Of a stretch of 64,000 bases of DNA, positions 12,004-23,480 are shown piece by piece. Position numbers and translations under genes: made by a program. The first letter of the stretch is position 1. Every line of letters starts with the position of its first letter. Location of the stretch: contig JAYKYS010000001.1 of the NCBI GenBank assembly GCA_036924285.1, positions 27,155,501 to 27,219,500 of the forward strand. Direction: 5' to 3'. This stretch comes from Asterella californica (Eukaryota; Streptophyta; Marchantiopsida; Marchantiales; Aytoniaceae). The notes under the pieces are model-generated. The model worked only from the letters and a program-made list of their open reading frames with translations. It had not been told where the DNA came from and did no database searches.

Positions 12004-13321
12004 TGTCGTGATGTGAATTATTTTACATTGTAAATAATTCACCCTCTGTCTAGCGTTAGTCTCTCTGAGTAGAGTTGGGACCTCAGAGATATCGACACTT
12101 GAGGATGTTATATATTTTGGGTCTTAGTAGGTTGATTTGCCATGTAGATAGGGCTTAAGTTCATGGGTTGTACTTACGTGTTACCCATGCACGCTTTTAG
12201 CTGGTTTTAGTTTACTTTCAAGGCTATGTGTCGTTCTAGGTAGTTTAGGTTATACGCTGGCGCTTTAGGGGACTTGACGTGGTTGCATATGAGTTGAATT
12301 GAGTTACCAGGTAGTTTAAGGCACAAAATGACAACCAAATGGAGCTATGAACTCCCATTGGTCCATTTTTGTCTTATGTTAAATTCTAAGTTTAGAAACA
12401 GAGCTCTAGAGAGGTTTTCGAGCAATTTGTGAAGACACTTCGAAATCTGAGAGCACAGGGAGAGAGAGCTCGTCAAGCCAAGCACTGTCAGTGAAATTTT
12501 CAGTCGATTTGAAGCAATAAAGACGAAGTTATGCCCAATTGAAGTTCGGATTATGCCAAAACTGCACCACTTTTGTTGATTTTGGGGTTTTCAGTGTCAC
12601 TTGCAGCAGAATTGAAGAAATCGCTTCAAAACTTCGTGGTTGCGTTCTCTGCCAGCAGGGCTACGATTTTCCAAAAAGTTTCATATCGATTGAGTAACTG
12701 AGTAATTCAGGGCGGCCGCTGAAGCAGAGGGGGTCTGAAAAGCTCTTAATCTAGAGCAGCGACTTCAGAGGAGGAGATCTGGAGTTCTGTGTACATTCAG
12801 GAGTCCCAACTTCACAGGGATGTTCAGCATCCTGTAGACTTCAAATACTGTAAGAAACTTTGAATTTGATCGAGCCAATTTCCTGTTATAGGTCTACATA
12901 GCTATCTGGGTACTAGAAATTGCCGTAATTTCTCTGTTCAGAAAGTTTCTACCCATATCTCGGTGCTCTGAACTGAACTCAAGCTGAAACTTCGTCTGTA
13001 TGGTCAGTAGGGCCTCATTGACATGTAGGAGAAGTTCTGAAGCCTAAACCATCTTATGTTTCTGATTCTTGACTGTTAAAGTTCACTGGCGAACCTTATT
13101 ACTGTTAATTTGATCTGATTTTCACTTCCTGAACATACTGGAGGATCCATTCGACCTGTGTGAAGGTTTATAGTGCCCCTTATGACCTGAAGCCTACCTC
13201 TGTACTGTAAACAACCATAGCCTGAAGCCCAACACTTCCCCAAGTAGTCTTCCCACCACCTTTACAATCATATCACAGCCAGAAGGTTCCGCCCTTCTTG
13301 AGGAAAACTCTCAACTCAACA
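12004..13321 (+). repeat. Right LTR
   Basis: This 1318-bp copy of the left LTR has the same TG and CA ends. It is followed by the CCGT target duplication at 13322-13325. Divergence from the left copy by eye is about 0.3 percent. Confidence 0.95.
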
Positions 13322-14300
13322 CCGTGTGTTTATGTGTTTGAACAGATCTTAGAACTTAGAGCGGCGTTACTTGTGCAAATCCTCTGTGAGAACGATATCT
13401 TGTATACTAAATGGGCAAAAGGAGTAATCCTGCGACACTACATCAACATAAACTCAGTTCGTGGTGCACTCGTGCAAGAACGCCACATCAACTCTTCGTC
13501 CTCCTAAGACAAATTGCTCTAGTAAGCTTTCAAAGCTATCATGAGATCTCTACCAAACATCGTTGTATATCTTGCTCCCACAAAACTCGGGGTTTTCATT
13601 AAGTTGTTTTCTCATACCTTCAAAATGTTAACAGAATGTACAAAAGATAATCGTCCCGGTCCATGTCTGCAGACTTCGGTCAGAAAGAAGGAGGATGGAT
13701 TACACTAAACGGATGGTTCATGCTATTCTTCTCTGGTGAGTCATCGATCAGGAGATAATCTCTTGTACACAAATTGTAATAGTGCAGTCGCGAGAAGTCT
13801 TTCAAGTATAGAAAGTTATCCGTTGCAGCTTCCCTTATCGTCTTGAAACGACATAGGTTGGGCAAAAATCTTACATATCTGCAGAAGTGAATATTCACTT
13901 AAAGATAAGTACATCGAATCAAGAAGGTTCAAAGTTGAATCGGATAGTAATTGTACGAGACGTAACTTCAAACACCAAAAATAGTTAAACTAAACTTCAA
14001 GAAGCATTATAAATGATGGAGAAGTTATCTGACCCGAAGTGATTCTTACTGAAATATACTTCTGTTTCTTCACGGATCGAAGAATAGCATTACAGTTACT
14101 CAAGGTTCGAGATGTCCATATCAAGACATGTTGTCAAGAAAGTCTTGACAACAAATATCCATGAACTCTTTCACTCCGGATTGCACAATGTAGCATAAAT
14201 CTTTCCAGTATGTTTCAATCTTATACCCTCTTTCTTTAGTGCCTTGAAGCTTCATCTCATTGCGACCCACTCTTATCAAGAGTCCATTTAAGTCCAAAAT
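13322..14300. other. Flank of the LTR element, no gene seen
   Basis: This is the continuation of the DNA interrupted by the retrotransposon. I see no motif-bearing open frame and no repeat I can name. Short open frames at 13298-13602 partly read through the LTR edge and are not genes. Confidence 0.4.
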
Positions 14301-14324
14301 GTTTTCCTCCTTGGCAGAGATGGA

Positions 14325-14570
14325 TCAATCAATCTCGGGTAGAAAAGCTTTGAGGAACGAAGACGATTTACCTCCGCCTTTAGAATATATCGCATATATC
14401 GCAAGTTGGCCTTCTGTGGAATATCGAGCCATCGTAGATTCAAGTGTTTGCACACACTCGATCACTTCTTCCTCCTTCCGTTGAGCCTCTGCAATTCTCA
14501 AGTTTAAAGCCTCCTCCTCCTTCCTCCTGTTCGCAAGCCTAGCATAAATTTCTTCTTCTTTTCTTCTCAC
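14325..14570 (-). CDS. Fragment of a Glu/Lys-rich coiled-coil protein
   Basis: The 81 codons begin MRRKEEEIYARLANRRKEEE and are strongly helical and charged, with heptad-like spacing. The tail contains GQLAIYAIYSK, which resembles GQLAIYVNSKVE in the larger unrecognised protein at 15174-15746 on the same strand. It may be a C-terminal remnant or diverged duplicate of that gene, or a separate transposon passenger. I do not recognise a family and assign no function. Confidence 0.35.
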   Translation of the reverse strand: MRRKEEEIYARLANRRKEEEALNLRIAEAQRKEEEVIECVQTLESTMARYSTEGQLAIYAIYSKGGGKSSSFLKAFLPEID

Positions 14571-14675
14571 AAGACGAGAGACGGAACCTTAATATCACAC
14601 GAGTCGGAAAAAAAGTTTAGTACTAGATGTTGTTAGGTAGACATATAAAAAGCATAGAAACCTGATAGACTACAA

Positions 14676-14965
14676 CTTTTCACTCTAGTGCGATCAGAGC
14701 ACTGATCGCATTGAGCCCTTCGCTGTAGTGCGATCAGTGCTTTGATCGCACTACAACTTTTTCACTCTAGTGCGATCATCGCACTGATCGCACTGAGCCC
14801 TTCGCTTTTGTATGATCAGTGTTCTGATCGCACTGAGCTTTTTGTTTCTAGTGCGATCATTGCACTGATCGTACTGAGTCCTTCGCTGTAGTGCGATCAG
14901 TGCTATGATCGCACGGAGTTTTTTCACTCTAGTGCGATTGATGCTGATCGCATTAAGATGTTCGC
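14676..14965. repeat. AGTGCGATC repeat array (block 2)
   Basis: Five to six imperfect units of about 75-80 bp alternate CTCTAGTGCGATC, ATCGCACTGATCGCACTGAG and CCCTTCGCTGTAGTGCGATCAGTG. The core AGTGCGATC is the same as in block 1, but the surrounding units differ. Each unit holds short inverted pairs such as GTGCGATC with GATCGCAC. A thin continuation with CGCACTAACCC and CGCACTAGCAC reaches 15050. Confidence 0.7.
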
Positions 14966-15173
14966 TAGCACAGCAGATACACTACATAGAATACAATGCT
15001 AAACGTGTTTATTATCTAACACCGCACTAACCCTTCGCACTAGCACTACTCTAGCACACTACATAAAATGCAGTGTTGTAGTGTTTGTGATATAACAGTA
15101 CATAAACACATACAAACACACTATAAAGTACACAATAGAGTTCCTTACTTGCGTCGTCTTGGCTCGCTCCTTG

Positions 15174-15980
15174 TCAATCTCCTCCTTTCCGATCTCTTGC
15201 TCCGTCTTGGATGAAAAAGAATACCTCCTCCTCTCTCAAGATCTCCAAATGTATCATAAGATGAGTAAGAGCCATCCTTAAGAAAGTTTTTACAGTTCCA
15301 TTTTTCTTTGGGGTTCGAATATGCTTCTGTATATGCAATATCTCCCCTTCAAGATTATCTAGCATAAGCTGAGCCCAGTCATAGTCTATCTCTATCCTCT
15401 CAACTTTAGAATTTACATATATCGCAAGTTGGCCAGTAACAGTTTTAGACCTTCTCCTTGCCAAAAGAATTGCATTCAAACACTCGAAAACAGGTCTCCA
15501 TCCATGAAGAGCACATTCAGATGCAAAATATCTCTTCTCCATCTTGTCATAGTCAGGAAACCAATCTGCTATACGTACATGTCTCACGAAACGAGACATT
15601 TGCACGAGATCTTGTGGGATTAAAAATGCTTCTTGAATTAAATCGAGACTCAATGAAACTTCTACCTCGTCAATTTTTGCAGTCCCTGAGTCAGCATTGT
15701 AAGATTCAACGAAGGCGGAACAAAGACCGATTTGAAACAAACACAATTATAACTCGTCATTCTACCTTCTTAGTAAACAAACATTAATCGAATTCATACA
15801 CTTCAACAATAGGGAGTTAAACGAGACAACTTTAAAGGATGGATGTTCGAAAGAAAGACGGTTTAGATTGCTTCCATCAGGGCGAGCGAACTCCAACGAA
15901 AAAACCATCAATAATCTCAATTTCTCCAACTCTTCTTCGTCTATTTTCATCACCGCAAAGTTCACATTTTCTTTACTCAT
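15174..15980 (-). CDS. Unrecognised protein, possibly a transposon-linked plant family; two-part reading
   Basis: Two adjacent minus-strand frames make one plausible protein. The first (15980-15762) starts MSKENVNFAVMKIDEEELEK and reads to about 15765. The second (15746-15174, 190 codons) holds DEVEVSLSLDLIQEAFLIPQ, IADWFPDYDKMEKRYF, WRPVFECLNAILLARRRSKT, and YDWAQLMLDNLEGEI. The junction needs a small intron or a frameshift, and I see no convincing splice pair, so the gene may be broken. The composition is that of a real protein, with helices and an aromatic-rich core. I faintly recall similar hypothetical proteins in bryophytes, without a known function, but cannot verify this. It lies between two AGTGCGATC arrays, which suggests it is carried by a mobile element. 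Confidence 0.5.
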
Positions 15981-17029
15981 CCATCCTCATTTGATTCGTT
16001 GATGTAAATCTTCTTGGGATGTGAACGAGATAAAGAACGGTCCTTCTTCTCCTCTTGGTGCTCGAGTCACTTCTTCTTCAGATTCTTCTTCGGATTTCTC
16101 TTCAGATCCCGCCATTCTTAAGTTCATTGCACAATCCGAGAAAAGTAACTACAAGAGCAATATGCAATACTGAGATAAACTAGATAGTTCTACTGTTTCA
16201 ATGCAACCATTAAGCGATAGATTGTAAAATGCACGGAGCACGAGTTAATCTAAGTGCGATCTGTGACCCTGAAGCTTGTTACCGGACTTGTCTCTCACCC
16301 AAGGTAAACCTTTGATGAACTTTGATGAGGCACATCATAGAACTAAGAGGTCTCAGTTAAACCCAACTCTCAACATACTCATATCACTTCCTCACTCGGA
16401 ACGAGAATTCTCATGGAGACATAGAGATGAAAAACACACCTTTTATAGATATGACCTAACGGCTTCCAAATACAAACAAAAGGGAGGATGAGGGATCACT
16501 CCACAACCCCACTATTTATACTACTCCAGATTTACCATGTTAACTACTTGTAAATCTGATTAACTGTAGTTTACCGAGACCAAGTCAAAAGTAAAAGTCA
16601 TAAATCAAGAGTAGATGTCTTTACTTTTGACTCTACTCTATAATTTGAATCCTTCTAGAAGTGAAAATGCATCTTTGAAAAGGAATCTCGGATTGCTCCT
16701 TATAAGACAAAGTACTAACACATAACTGAACCAAAAAGGTTAACAACTTTTTTGATTGTTTGACCTTAAGCTTCTACAACCAATAAAATTTAGTCACGCA
16801 TAAGACAAGAGTGTATTATTCACCTACTTGTCATTTAATGCACAACTAAACAAAATAGTGGTTCTCACACTTAGAATACTCTAATATTCTATCCTCAAAA
16901 TGACTACTCATAGTTATCTATCACTAACTTAGAGTGTTGTCTAGCCTTGGGACTTATTTAGAAGACTCACGACACATAGTTATAACTTATCACATATTTA
17001 CTACTATGCAACCCCTAGGTGTTACAGAT
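15981..17029. other. Non-coding stretch
   Basis: Immediately upstream of the preceding minus-strand frame is a Ser/Glu-codon-rich stretch (16010-16120) that could be a further upstream exon or leader, but no start or splice site is clear. The rest is AT-rich with no recognised feature. Confidence 0.35.
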
Positions 17030-17912
17030 CGTCTGTGAAACGCACTGAACACGATAAAATCCAGATGCGACCCGATTGATCGACTGAAAAATACACTCAG
17101 CATGATAACCACTAAGTGCGATCGACTGCGAAACACACTGAGCACCATAAAATCTAGGTGCGACCCGTGCAAAGCCGCACTCAGTACGCCCCATGAATAC
17201 TCGCCTTCCGTGAAAACCTTATGAGAAAGTGCTCTCAGTGCATCTCGTCTTTAAATCGCACTTAGTGCGCCTCGTTCTAAGTTGCACTCAGCAAACCCCA
17301 TGAAAATTCACCTTCCGTGAAAACCCCTGTGAGAAAACGCTCTCAGTGCACCTCGTTTTTGAATTAATCGCACTAAGTGCGCCCCATGAGAACTCGCCTT
17401 TCGTGAAAACCCGTGAGAAAACGCTCTCAGTGCACCTCGTTTTTAAATTAAACTTAGTGTGATCCGTTTCTGGATCGCACTCAGTATGCCCAGCTAAGTA
17501 TCACACTCAGTGCGCCACGTGAAGTATCACGTAAACTACGACCAGCGAAATAGCAAGGAAAGCAAGACCATAGCTTACCTCCTACGACTTGAATGAGCGC
17601 TTCAAATCTCTTTTACTCTGGCTGCTCTTACGTTTTCGTCTGGTCCTCATCTCTTACGATCAGTTCTGCTCTTCTTTTCTCTCTCGCTGCACTTCTCTTA
17701 CACGCAGCTCGCACTTCACACATCCGCTCTTCTCTCTTGATTCGTCGCACTGAGCACTTCACCTTTCTGCTTCTCGCACTCAGCAATTCTCTATCGCATA
17801 GCCGATTCACAGTCAGTGCGAACTCGAACAAACTTTTCTGCGACTCGCACTCAGCAATTCTCTATCGTACGGCCGATTCGCAGTCAATGCGAACTCGAAC
17901 GAAGCTTTCTAC
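17030..17912. repeat. GTGCGAT/CTCAGTGCGCC repeat array (block 3)
   Basis: Three sub-arrays are visible. At 17030-17170 are units with GTGCGACCC and CACTGAGCAC. At 17195-17460 three copies of an 85-105-bp unit carry CCTTCCGTGAAAACC, GAGAAAACGCTCTCAGTGCA and CTCGTTTTTGAAT. At 17776-17912 are two copies of a ~63-bp unit with CTCGCACTCAGCAATTCTCT and GCCGATTC. All share the AGTGCG core with blocks 1 and 2. The long open frame inside 17593-17919 is a product of these repeats and is not called as a gene. Confidence 0.65.
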
Positions 17913-18011
17913 GACTTAGAAGGTTATAACCTCGTCTAAATCATGTAACTCTTCCGCGACTCACTAGTAAAAGGAAGAGAGTCTTAAGAGGCACGCAATG
18001 AACTTAAACTT

Positions 18012-19052
18012 TTACTCATATGAATAACTTGGTAACATATCGTCGATAATTTTCTTTATTTCTTCGAATGACTTGCTTGTTTGTAATTCAACAAATAATG
18101 AAGCGTGTCTCTTTCTGCTCTCCTCTTTCTCGTGACTCTCTCTAGCTCTTTTTTTCTCTTCTAATGTGATCATACGATATTCTACGTAAACTTTTCTATA
18201 CTGAACTTTCTCCTTGATACTCTCCTCATACAAATTCAACACACCCACTTACATGTTTGGTGGTCGCTGATTTCATGTGTCCTGCAGAGACTGAGGTATA
18301 TCATGGACAGTAGAGGTTCCTCGGCTCGTCTCTCCGTGATCAACTTCTTTCTCACCATTTATCATTCCATCTTCAGCAATGGACTCATCGCTTCTTCCGC
18401 ACCTTGATAGCGACACCTTCGCATTGAGAAATATTCATATCCCCATCACCTTCTTCTTCAAATTGAGTATTCTCAAGATCATAGCGATGAGCTGACCGAG
18501 GAACAGTATTCTTAGCTTGACATTGAGAGTCTAAACCTTCGAACTCCTCCTCTGATATTCCTTGAGAATACAACGCACGAGGATCAATATTCGCACGACT
18601 CTTAAAAACAACATTCCTTCGAAAAAATGAGGACATTTCTCATTCAATTTCTCCTCCAATGTCAACCCAGTCAACATCTCATCCTCAGTGAGTCTTCCAC
18701 CTGTGTTGTCTTGGATTTCTTTTGCCTTTTTGTACATATCCACGTATCTCTCGTACCGTTTCTTCAATTCAATATCAGTCACTAAAGGGAAGCCGTTCTT
18801 TCCTGAAAGTTGAGCGGCCATAATATCAAAAGTTGTGGCTTTGCTGAGACACTTCTCCCCATCAACTTTCGTCTTTCGTCTTGCACCGTGTAATGCGGTA
18901 AAGTTCGCCTCATCTTCAATGTATGCAACAATTTTCTCATAATCATCTGAATTCGAACAAATTCTAGTTTTCCTCGAAGCTTCTTGATTCTTGGGAGCCA
19001 TAGATGATGAAACTCTATCGATATTGACTACGTTACTCTCAATCTTCTCCAA
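18012..19052 (-). pseudogene. Myb/SANT-like accessory protein of a Harbinger-type element, frameshifted
   Basis: The minus frame from about 19014 (MAPKNQEASRKTR) contains a trihelix/SANT-like region: YEKIVAYIEDEANFTALHGA, LSKATTFDIMAAQL, VTDIELKKRYERYVDMYKKA, then GGRLTEDEMLTGLTLEEKLN and CPHFF. Such proteins bind transposon ends and help the Harbinger transposase in the two-gene elements of this superfamily. After CPHFF the frame shifts by one base in a T run (~18.63 kb) and continues NVVFKSRANIDPR, GISEEEFEGLDSQ to 18385. A further open piece at 18248-18012 (MITLEEKKRARESHEKEESR, FEEIKKIIDDML) has the charged helical C-terminus expected for the family but needs an intron or shift. Same strand as the transposase at 902-2251. 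Confidence 0.6.
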
Positions 19053-20475
19053 ACTACATCCATCTGACTTAATCTCTTCACTGATCTCAAAACTGCAAAC
19101 AACAACCTTAATCTTTTCACAAACTGAAGATTATTTTTGCCACTCTCGTTTTCAAGTTCTTTCAGTCACTCCTCCACTACTTCACACAAATTGAATGTTA
19201 CTTTTCAAGAAGTGAGTGTTTTCTCGTACTCGCATGCCCATCATCATACCAAGTAATACGTTATTTAAGAGTAAGAAGTACTAAATAATCCACGTCTATG
19301 TTGGAGACCCCCTTCAAATACCCGCGGATGTAAGATGTAGTTCCATCACAAAGTTGGACGTAGTAAACTGCACAGAGTACCCGCAGATGAGTTACGGCAA
19401 AGATTCCTTCAGCTGCTAAAAAAATATTCTGTTTAACTTTGACACCCCTAATTCATCTTTTGTTCACTTTCGACGTCTGTTTCAACTGTAGATAAATTGA
19501 CTAAGTAAAAATTTAAAAATTTAAAATAATTTTCAAAAATTTCAAAAATAAATATTTATAACGATATAAAGACAAAACTCTAAACGATACACGGATTTAA
19601 ATAAAACTGCTGTTCGACAAATTACGAACTTTTCCCTCCTGGACGTTAGAGAATCTTTTACTTCAGCTTTGACACGCACTATTACCGGATGGCAATCACG
19701 GGACACAGAGAACGAGTCGTTAAACGTCCTGAACGTCCTAGAGTCCTGGTCTCCAGTAGGATCCATTTGTTACCGAACGCCCGTGCTCTTTTTGGACTCT
19801 CCGCAACCCTAACTACTTTCAATTCAAGAGTCACTATACCATCTATGATAAGATATGGTACCAGAACTTTTAAAATATACGAATAGTAAATAAATGTATT
19901 TTTTATATACATTTTCTATTCGTTTTTTCTTTTCTCATCTCTCTGTCCGCACGTTAATGGTGGACTCTAGGTTAATCCGGAACTCTACCAGAGTACTTGT
20001 ACACATACCGCGGGTGTAGTTAACGAATGCTTTTCATCGAGACTTTGGGGCTTTGCGGACTAGCAGTTTTAAGGCTCGTGCATTTCTGGACAGGGAGGTG
20101 CGGTAATACCTTCTTTCTGCAAACTGAAATTTCAAGTTTTTCCCCAAAAAGGCGGAGGTTGTATAAAAAAAGCTCGTTTTGGAAAAGGACTTTCAAGCTG
20201 ATGTTGAGTTTTTTATAATGAACTAAATGAAATGTTAACACGTAGTGCTTTTCACATGGCTTTACACATGGTTTCGTGAGGTCAGGGTGATGGTGCGAGA
20301 ATAACTGTCAAATATTGTGCAAATGCTAAAAAGTACTGCAGTAGTCTGCATACATTTTTCGGCTCCAAGTATTCCGGTCGAAAAACTCTAGCTTTTGACA
20401 CGTGAGTCCATTAGGCTCGGAGTAACAGGTTCCTTGGGTAACGTAACTGCTAGTCCGCACAGACTTCATTCGCCG

Positions 20476-20502
20476 ATGACACCTGACACCTGACACCTGA
20501 CA
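20476..20502. repeat. Short tandem repeat (CACCTGA)n
   Basis: GACACCTGACACCTGACACC continues for about four 7-bp units. It is a simple microsatellite. Confidence 0.8.
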
Positions 20503-22361
20503 CTTTAAATTTCCTTTTGAACTAGAAGTGACGAAACATTCCGCAGAGGGGACAGTAACCACGTTCCACTTGTGTTTTCAACTTGACAAGTTCTCGCCTC
20601 TAATCACGATCTTTTACCCAAGCAAGAAAAGATAAGAACATTGCGTGTGATGTAATCCCAACCACTTTCACAGCATCAGTTATGCAGTCGTCTAGCGTCT
20701 TCTTCTCTGGAAAGATGACCAAAGCCATAGATAAACTAGGCTCCTCTCAAAGAGGATGGTGGTAAAAGTTATTGTACCAGCGGTTTGGTAAAAGTTAATA
20801 TACGAGCGGTCGTTCGGCCTGCGCTTTTGTCATTTACCTTACTGTTATTCAAATTCGCTATTAAAATATTAATGTTTTTGAGAATTGTAAACGTAGAACT
20901 TTCATGCGAGGCATGAAAGTTAGCGATATTAGCGAACTGTATGAAATATCAAATGGGTTTATTGCGACATGTCATAATAAATGTTCCTCTTCGAATAATA
21001 ATCAATATTACGATAATATTTTAGATCTGATTACCATACTAGCTGAAAGTGTTTTTATTTTAGAATATAATAAAAATTAACAAATTATATTAATATTTGA
21101 CTGTAAAGTACTAACATCAAACACCTCAAAAACAATCTACGAATACCAAAACGATCAGACTTCGTTCTCGCTATCTGCGTTATAGCAAATTTGAATAGCA
21201 TTAGGGTACGATATCGCTACTCGAGTTCATCGCTACAGAACCGTCAGACTGGATTACCAGCGGCCGGGAACCGGAGGACACTGCCGCATATTCTTATAGT
21301 CAGTGTAGACTTTAGACGTAAGTTTTACCAGTCGCATTTCTCAACTTTTACGCCAAATTGACGGCTAAGGCATTCTCTCATCGAGCGATTCATGTCTTGA
21401 ACTCATCATGTGCTGTCGTAGAACTAGAGTCAAGTCGCGAGGTACTTCGAGAGGTATCTAATATGCGCGTGACATTGACGGCAGACTGCAGGGTCGGTGG
21501 GTCATCAAAGTAGCAGAGGGAACGTGACCCTGAGCCATCGAGCACCCTACCATAGTAGATCAAGTGGTACGGGAATCACTAACGCAGTGTATAAATCTTC
21601 TGGGTCGAACTTCCGACCATGTCACTCGCTCTTGCACCTTGAGTTGAACGTGCGGACCACGACTGGGTCCACTGTCAGCCGAACCGAGTTCTGGATCTAT
21701 TCGACGTGCTAGTACGAAAACGTGTTAAAATCGAAGTGCAAGATGGTTTTTCCATCGTGATGTTTCGGTTGGGTTTACTAGGGATCTCATTTTCGAATAT
21801 TTGTTAAAGATGCTGTCCGGGTCTAACGTGATTAATAATCTCGAACCCGAGTATATATTCCGGACAAAAGCTCGTGGCCCTCTTGATTCGATAGAACCAA
21901 ACCAAACTATTGAGGAACCGAACCGCTTGAACTGGAACTATGTAGAACAGAAATCATTTTCTAACCTTAAAGTCTAAACCAGAACTAACCTTCGAACTTG
22001 GAACCGAACCAGGAAATACAATTTGGTTCTAGTCCGTTCGGAGCCAGGGCCGACCCATAGTCGAATGAGTATTAATGAGCAGACTGTCACCATGTAAAAG
22101 AACTTTTCTTTTACATGACCCTACTCGAACACGTTGCACATTAAAGAAGAAATGATGTTGAAGCGTTTTTTGTTCGAGATCTGACCACACCTGATTCGTA
22201 ATAGTGGATCGCGATCCGGGATTTCGAAGGGAGATTGATGGATATGGAGTGTCAGAAAGATTACCGCGGTAGGGATTGATGCAAGGTGAGGAATATTTTG
22301 GTCCTCGGCTTGATGGGGACGCTGTTGTTTCTCCATATCTGTGGAGTTCACAGTATGCCAG

Positions 22362-22429
22362 AGACTGCCAGTCACGCTCAGGTATGCCAGAGACTGCCCG
22401 TCACGCAACCTGAGCGTGACTGGCAGTCT
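22362..22429. repeat. Perfect 21-bp inverted repeat with a third internal copy
   Basis: The arm at 22362-22382 (AGACTGCCAGTCACGCTCAG plus G) is the exact reverse complement of 22409-22429. The 26-base spacer contains another direct near-copy (AGACTGCCCGTCACGCA). Such an arrangement can arise from tandem duplication followed by inversion and would fold as a cruciform. Confidence 0.85.
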
Positions 22430-23286
22430 TCCACTCATCACAAGATGTGATCACGTAACTCGTACAGAAAAATTTTTCAGTTTCGTGTTCGAGTCGCATT
22501 AGTGAGTATTATTAGGGAGTATCAAAGCTAAAACAAAATATTTAGTTTTTCTAATTGCAGCTTTGTGTAGAGTTGTCTATCGCTTAGGGTGGTGTTTTTT
22601 TTATCGATTTAAGTATTTAAATTTTTAATTTTCTAAAAATTATAGTAAAATTTCTACGTCCTGAACTTGCTTACAGTTGAAACTCACGTCCGATTTGAAC
22701 ACAAATTAAGTTCGAGACACCTGCGGCGTTTCTTACAGGCAGCTCCGGAGCCGCAGTAAACGTCCGTAGTCTCTTGGCTGCAACAGCCGTAACACTTTGC
22801 CCGTGAGCGACGAATATTTTCCAAATGTTTCAGTTTTGACACGCCTTATTAAGAATACTCAAACCTAGTTTTCTGTAACTCCCATAAAATATATTTTAGA
22901 TTTTTGTTGTAAATTTTACGTATCTTTAGAGATGGTTACTTGTAAAATTTACAGTAACTAGAAGTATGTACTGTATATGCAAGTAGATGACATTTCTTGG
23001 ACATCGATGGAAAAATTATTACAATCATTCTGCAATCCAGGACAAAGCTTGACAATTTCAACTTACTTCTTCTCATCTGAAACCGTACAAAGTTCCTTAT
23101 GGGAAAAGGTTTGAGTGGCCCTGTTAGTAACGTGTATATAAAATAGAGTGTGTCAATGTTCAGAAAGAATATACTTGAAAAAGGGAAAAAATAATCTAAA
23201 ACTCATGGCCAAATGAAGATACTAGTGACGGGTAATTTTGTATATTCCCGTAACTTGTACCAGGCGCCATTTTTGCTATGCGTCAG

Positions 23287-23480
23287 CATAGTTATACTTC
23301 GATTGCGAAAACCGAAAAAGAAAGAGAGATCTTTTTGTTGTATAGTATATTTGTTATTTAATAATTTTTTTCGTATTAGTCGACAATTAAATGCAGATGG
23401 AGCAATTATGAAACTCGAAAAAAAATTGGGTTAGATCCGGATATAATACTAAGGAATAGTCTCGTAATTATATTGCGAGT
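23287..23480 (+). repeat. Dispersed repeat, copy 1 (partner at 48.54-48.87 kb)
   Basis: CATAGTTATACTTCGATTG.GAAAAC followed by a GA-rich and TTTTTGTTGTATAGTATAT stretch, then AAAATTGGGTTAGATCCGGAT and GTCTCGTAATTATATTGCGA, parallels the sequence at 48617-48870 in the same order. Here the first part occurs once. At 48.5 kb it is repeated three times. The family is unknown to me. Confidence 0.55.

Larger units (their letters stand above)
4376..13325 (+). mobile_element. Complete, young Ty3/gypsy LTR retrotransposon
   Basis: The element runs from 4380 to 13321 between two 1.32-kb LTRs that begin TG and end CA. It is flanked by a 4-bp direct repeat CCGT (4376-4379 and 13322-13325). Domain order is gag, protease, reverse transcriptase, RNase H, integrase, GPY/F, which is the Ty3/gypsy (Metaviridae) order. 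A primer-binding site follows the left LTR and a polypurine tract precedes the right LTR. The LTRs differ at only about four bases and one single-base indel, so insertion was recent. Nevertheless the pol region carries stops (8015, 8330, 11550) and at least three frameshifts, and gag ends in a TGA. It is inserted between the Harbinger remnant and the second AGTGCGATC block. Confidence 0.95.
19440..22720. mobile_element. Possible non-autonomous DNA transposon with inverted similar ends
   Basis: The reverse complement of about 19440-19560 matches about 22600-22720. An AT-rich inner stretch (TAAATTTTTAAATTTTTA type) is followed outward by TACAGTTGAAAC, then ACGTC, GAACA and ATTAAG-like blocks in the same order. 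The similarity is imperfect, maybe 65-75 percent by eye. No coding capacity lies between. The exact ends and a target duplication could not be found, so this is a suggestion only. Confidence 0.35.

Noticed and set aside
17593..17919. 108-codon open frame in block 3.
   Set aside because: Ser/Leu-rich translation of tandem repeats, with no family motif.
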